In this document: positions 5,791-7,139 of the stretch, in pieces
How the letters are laid out: the number at the start of each line of letters is the position of its first letter
Numbering within the stretch: position 1 is the first letter of the stretch
NCBI GenBank assembly: GCA_013695335.1
Contig: JACDAR010000166.1
Location: 1-7,139, forward strand
Length of the DNA: 7,139 nucleotides
Source of the DNA: Rubrobacter sp.
GTDB taxonomy: Bacteria; Actinomycetota; Rubrobacteria; Rubrobacterales; Rubrobacteraceae
Direction: 5' to 3'
Program-made: the position numbers and the translations under genes
Notes under the pieces: model-generated
The model's database searches: none
Told to the model about the DNA's origin: nothing
What the model saw: the letters and a program-made list of their open reading frames with translations, nothing else

Positions 5791-6924
5791 ATGTTGAACA
5801 CCCAGATCCCACACAATGAATCTACTAAAAACGCGAACGGCCAACGCGGCACGCTGTCGCTGGTTTCGGAGCCATCGCCGATAGAGACGAATAGCCTGGA
5901 CTTCGAACTTCCGTCTGACCTCGAAGCGGGCGAGCCGCCCGAGGCGAAGGGGCTACGCCGCGACGAAGTACGCATGATGGTCTCCCGGGGCCAGGAAGTG
6001 GCCCACGCGGAGTTTCGGGATCTCCCGGATTTCCTCGAACCGGGTGACGTGCTAATAGTCAACACAAGCGGCACCATGAACGCCGCGCTACAGGCCGAAC
6101 GGGCAGACGGTCAGGAAGTGGAGGTTCATCTCTCCACACGCCTGCCTGGCGGGCTGTGGGTGGTCGAGTTGCGCCTGCCGTCGGACGACGTTACCGAGCC
6201 GTTCTTCCATGCGGGAGCTGGCGAGACGCTGTCTCTGACGGATGGCGGAACGCTCACGCTGCACGCTCCATACGGCGTGGTGCATGGAGAGCGGGTCAGG
6301 CTCTGGCTTTCGAGCCTGTCGCTGCCGTTGCCACCTGACGAGTATCTCTCCCGGCACGGCTCCCCGATCCGCTACGGTTACGTGAAAGAAGGCTGGCCTT
6401 CGAGCTACTACCAGACTGTCTACGCCACGGAGACCGGCAGCGCCGAGATGCCGTCGGCCGGGCGGGCGTTCACACCGGAACTCATAACGAACCTCGTAGC
6501 CCGCGGCGTCCACGTGGCGCCATTGTTGCTGCACACGGGCGTCGCGAGCCTCGAAGAAGACGAGCCGCCGTACGAGGAGTTCTACCGCGTCCCGCCCGGG
6601 ACAGCACGCCTGGCGAACATGGCCCACGCCGCTGGCAGACGGGTCATTGCGATCGGGACTACGGTGATCCGGGCGCTCGAAACCGTGACCGGGGATGATG
6701 GCATCGTGCATCCAGGTGAAGGCTGGACGAACGTGTACATCACGCCGGAGTGGGGCATCCGGGCGGCGGACGGCATGCTGACGGGCCTGCACGAACCGCG
6801 TTCCTCGCACCTCGCGATGCTTGAGGCGCTGGCGGGCCGGAATCTCCTGGATATCGCCTACGCCGCAGCCCTCAAGGAAGGATATCTCTGGCACGAGTTC
6901 GGGGACCTGCACCTGATCCTTTAG
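5791..6924 (+). CDS. QueA-family protein (S-adenosylmethionine:tRNA ribosyltransferase-isomerase-like), divergent subgroup
   Basis: This 377-aa protein is collinear with QueA, which transfers and isomerises the ribosyl group of SAM onto preQ1-modified tRNA in queuosine synthesis. Recognisable blocks are: DFELPSDL (37-44); LEPGDVLIVNTSGTM (82-96), where QueA has NDTRV; MPSAGRAFTPELI (220-232) for QueA ASAGLHFT; HVAPLLLHTGVASL (241-254) for HVGLGTF; VIAIGTTVIRALE (285-297); GWTNVYITPEW (311-321) for TDIFI; MLTGLHEPRSSHLAMLEAL (329-347); and YLWHEFGDLHLIL (365-377). Several of these differ from true QueA exactly where the family is most conserved. It therefore belongs to the divergent subgroup I associate with actinobacteria, and the substrate may not be preQ1-tRNA. 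No other queuosine gene is in the window. The start follows AGAGGAGGG with good spacing, 4 bases after the second VOC stop. The first 35 residues are polar and probably disordered. Confidence 0.87.
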   Translation: MLNTQIPHNESTKNANGQRGTLSLVSEPSPIETNSLDFELPSDLEAGEPPEAKGLRRDEVRMMVSRGQEVAHAEFRDLPDFLEPGDVLIVNTSGTMNAALQAERADGQEVEVHLSTRLPGGLWVVELRLPSDDVTEPFFHAGAGETLSLTDGGTLTLHAPYGVVHGERVRLWLSSLSLPLPPDEYLSRHGSPIRYGYVKEGWPSSYYQTVYATETGSAEMPSAGRAFTPELITNLVARGVHVAPLLLHTGVASLEEDEPPYEEFYRVPPGTARLANMAHAAGRRVIAIGTTVIRALETVTGDDGIVHPGEGWTNVYITPEWGIRAADGMLTGLHEPRSSHLAMLEALAGRNLLDIAYAAALKEGYLWHEFGDLHLIL

Positions 6925-7014
6925 GTTTCAGTCAATGTGAAGGAGAAGATCATGTAATCGCCACAGCCAATTTTCGCTAAGAACACCGATAACCCAAAAA
7001 CTAAGGAGAAGGAA
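6925..7014 (+). promoter_or_regulatory. Leader of the superoxide dismutase gene with a duplicated ribosome-binding site and an ATG-TAA start-stop
   Basis: The 90 bases contain two near-identical initiation sites. AAGGAGAAG at 6940-6948 leads to ATG 6952, which is followed directly by TAA. AAGGAGAAG at 7003-7011 leads to the real ATG 7015. Both AAGGAG cores are exactly 6 bases from their ATG, and the two ATGs are in frame, 63 bases apart. TGTAAT at 6954-6959 could also serve as a -10 element, but no good -35 lies at the right distance. No terminator for the QueA-like gene is visible. Confidence 0.5.
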
Positions 7015-7139
7015 ATGGCATACGAGCTACCATCCTTGCCATACGACTACACGGCCCTCGAACCTACCATCGACGAACAGACCATGCACCTCCACCACGA
7101 AAAACACCACAATACTTACGTTACCAACCTAAACGCCGC
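7015..7139 (+). CDS. sodA: Superoxide dismutase (Mn/Fe family), N-terminus only
   Basis: The 41 codons visible before the right edge begin MAYELPSLPYDYTALEP and continue with MHLHHEKHHNTYV. They match the start of Mn/Fe superoxide dismutases closely. His27 is the first metal ligand, and His31 and Tyr35 are the conserved second-shell and gateway residues (numbers including Met1). The enzyme converts superoxide to oxygen and hydrogen peroxide in the cytoplasm; no signal peptide is present. Whether it uses Mn or Fe is decided by residues beyond the edge, so the symbol is the generic choice. ATG 7015 has AAGGAG 6 bases upstream. The gene lies 90 bases after the QueA-like gene on the same strand and may have its own promoter. 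The protein is normally about 200 residues, so most is missing. Confidence 0.95.
   Translation, partial: MAYELPSLPYDYTALEPTIDEQTMHLHHEKHHNTYVTNLNA

Noticed and set aside
5349..6077. 242-codon minus-strand open frame
   Set aside because: Crosses both VOC genes and the start of the QueA-like gene; Ser/Arg-rich shadow translation.
6088..6912. 274-codon minus-strand open frame
   Set aside because: Shadow of the QueA-like gene in GC-rich DNA; the translation has no recognisable family or ribosome-binding site.
1..7139. CRISPR array, tRNA/rRNA genes, insertion-sequence ends
   Set aside because: No regularly spaced repeats, no tRNA-like cloverleaf sequence and no transposase or terminal inverted repeats were seen.

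Overview
The window is GC-rich chromosomal DNA from a bacterium, with strong Shine-Dalgarno sites, ATG, GTG and probably TTG starts, and tightly packed or overlapping genes. The mix of families (LtrA membrane protein, NarL-type two-component pair, DUF5519 'luciferase' protein, actinobacterial-style SDR, VOC proteins, a divergent QueA-family enzyme, Mn/Fe superoxide dismutase) best fits an actinobacterium, perhaps near Rubrobacteria. Chloroflexota is a reasonable alternative. This placement is inference from gene content and composition only.

Layout. (1) 1-833, minus strand: an ltrA-family membrane protein whose C-terminus runs off the left edge. (2) 984-2794, plus strand: a two-gene operon with a GAF-domain NarL-family histidine kinase overlapping its LuxR-type response regulator by 4 bases. 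The GAF domain carries a Cys-x-Cys...Cys cluster resembling that of iron-sulfur redox sensor kinases of the AirS kind. (3) About 2795-3800: an islet of clearly lower GC holding one minus-strand orphan gene (2854-3507) with a HEPN-like R-x5-H motif, plus about 300 bases without a convincing gene. This is the best candidate for recently acquired DNA. (4) 3816-6924, plus strand: five genes in a row, DUF5519 protein, SDR oxidoreductase, two consecutive VOC proteins and a QueA-like protein. The last four are spaced by -11, -4 and +4 bases, so they form a translationally coupled operon. A 20-bp imperfect palindrome lies just upstream of the SDR. (5) 7015-7139: the N-terminus of a Mn/Fe superoxide dismutase, cut by the right edge. 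It is preceded by a second, near-identical ribosome-binding site that leads to an ATG followed at once by TAA.

A sensor kinase that may read redox state, the SDR/VOC enzymes (often used on reactive carbonyls or aromatic compounds) and superoxide dismutase would suit a stress-response neighbourhood, but nothing in the sequence proves that they are co-regulated. The main items to follow up are the low-GC islet with its HEPN-like protein, the cysteine cluster of the kinase, the divergent QueA-family active-site region, and the duplicated initiation site before the superoxide dismutase gene.
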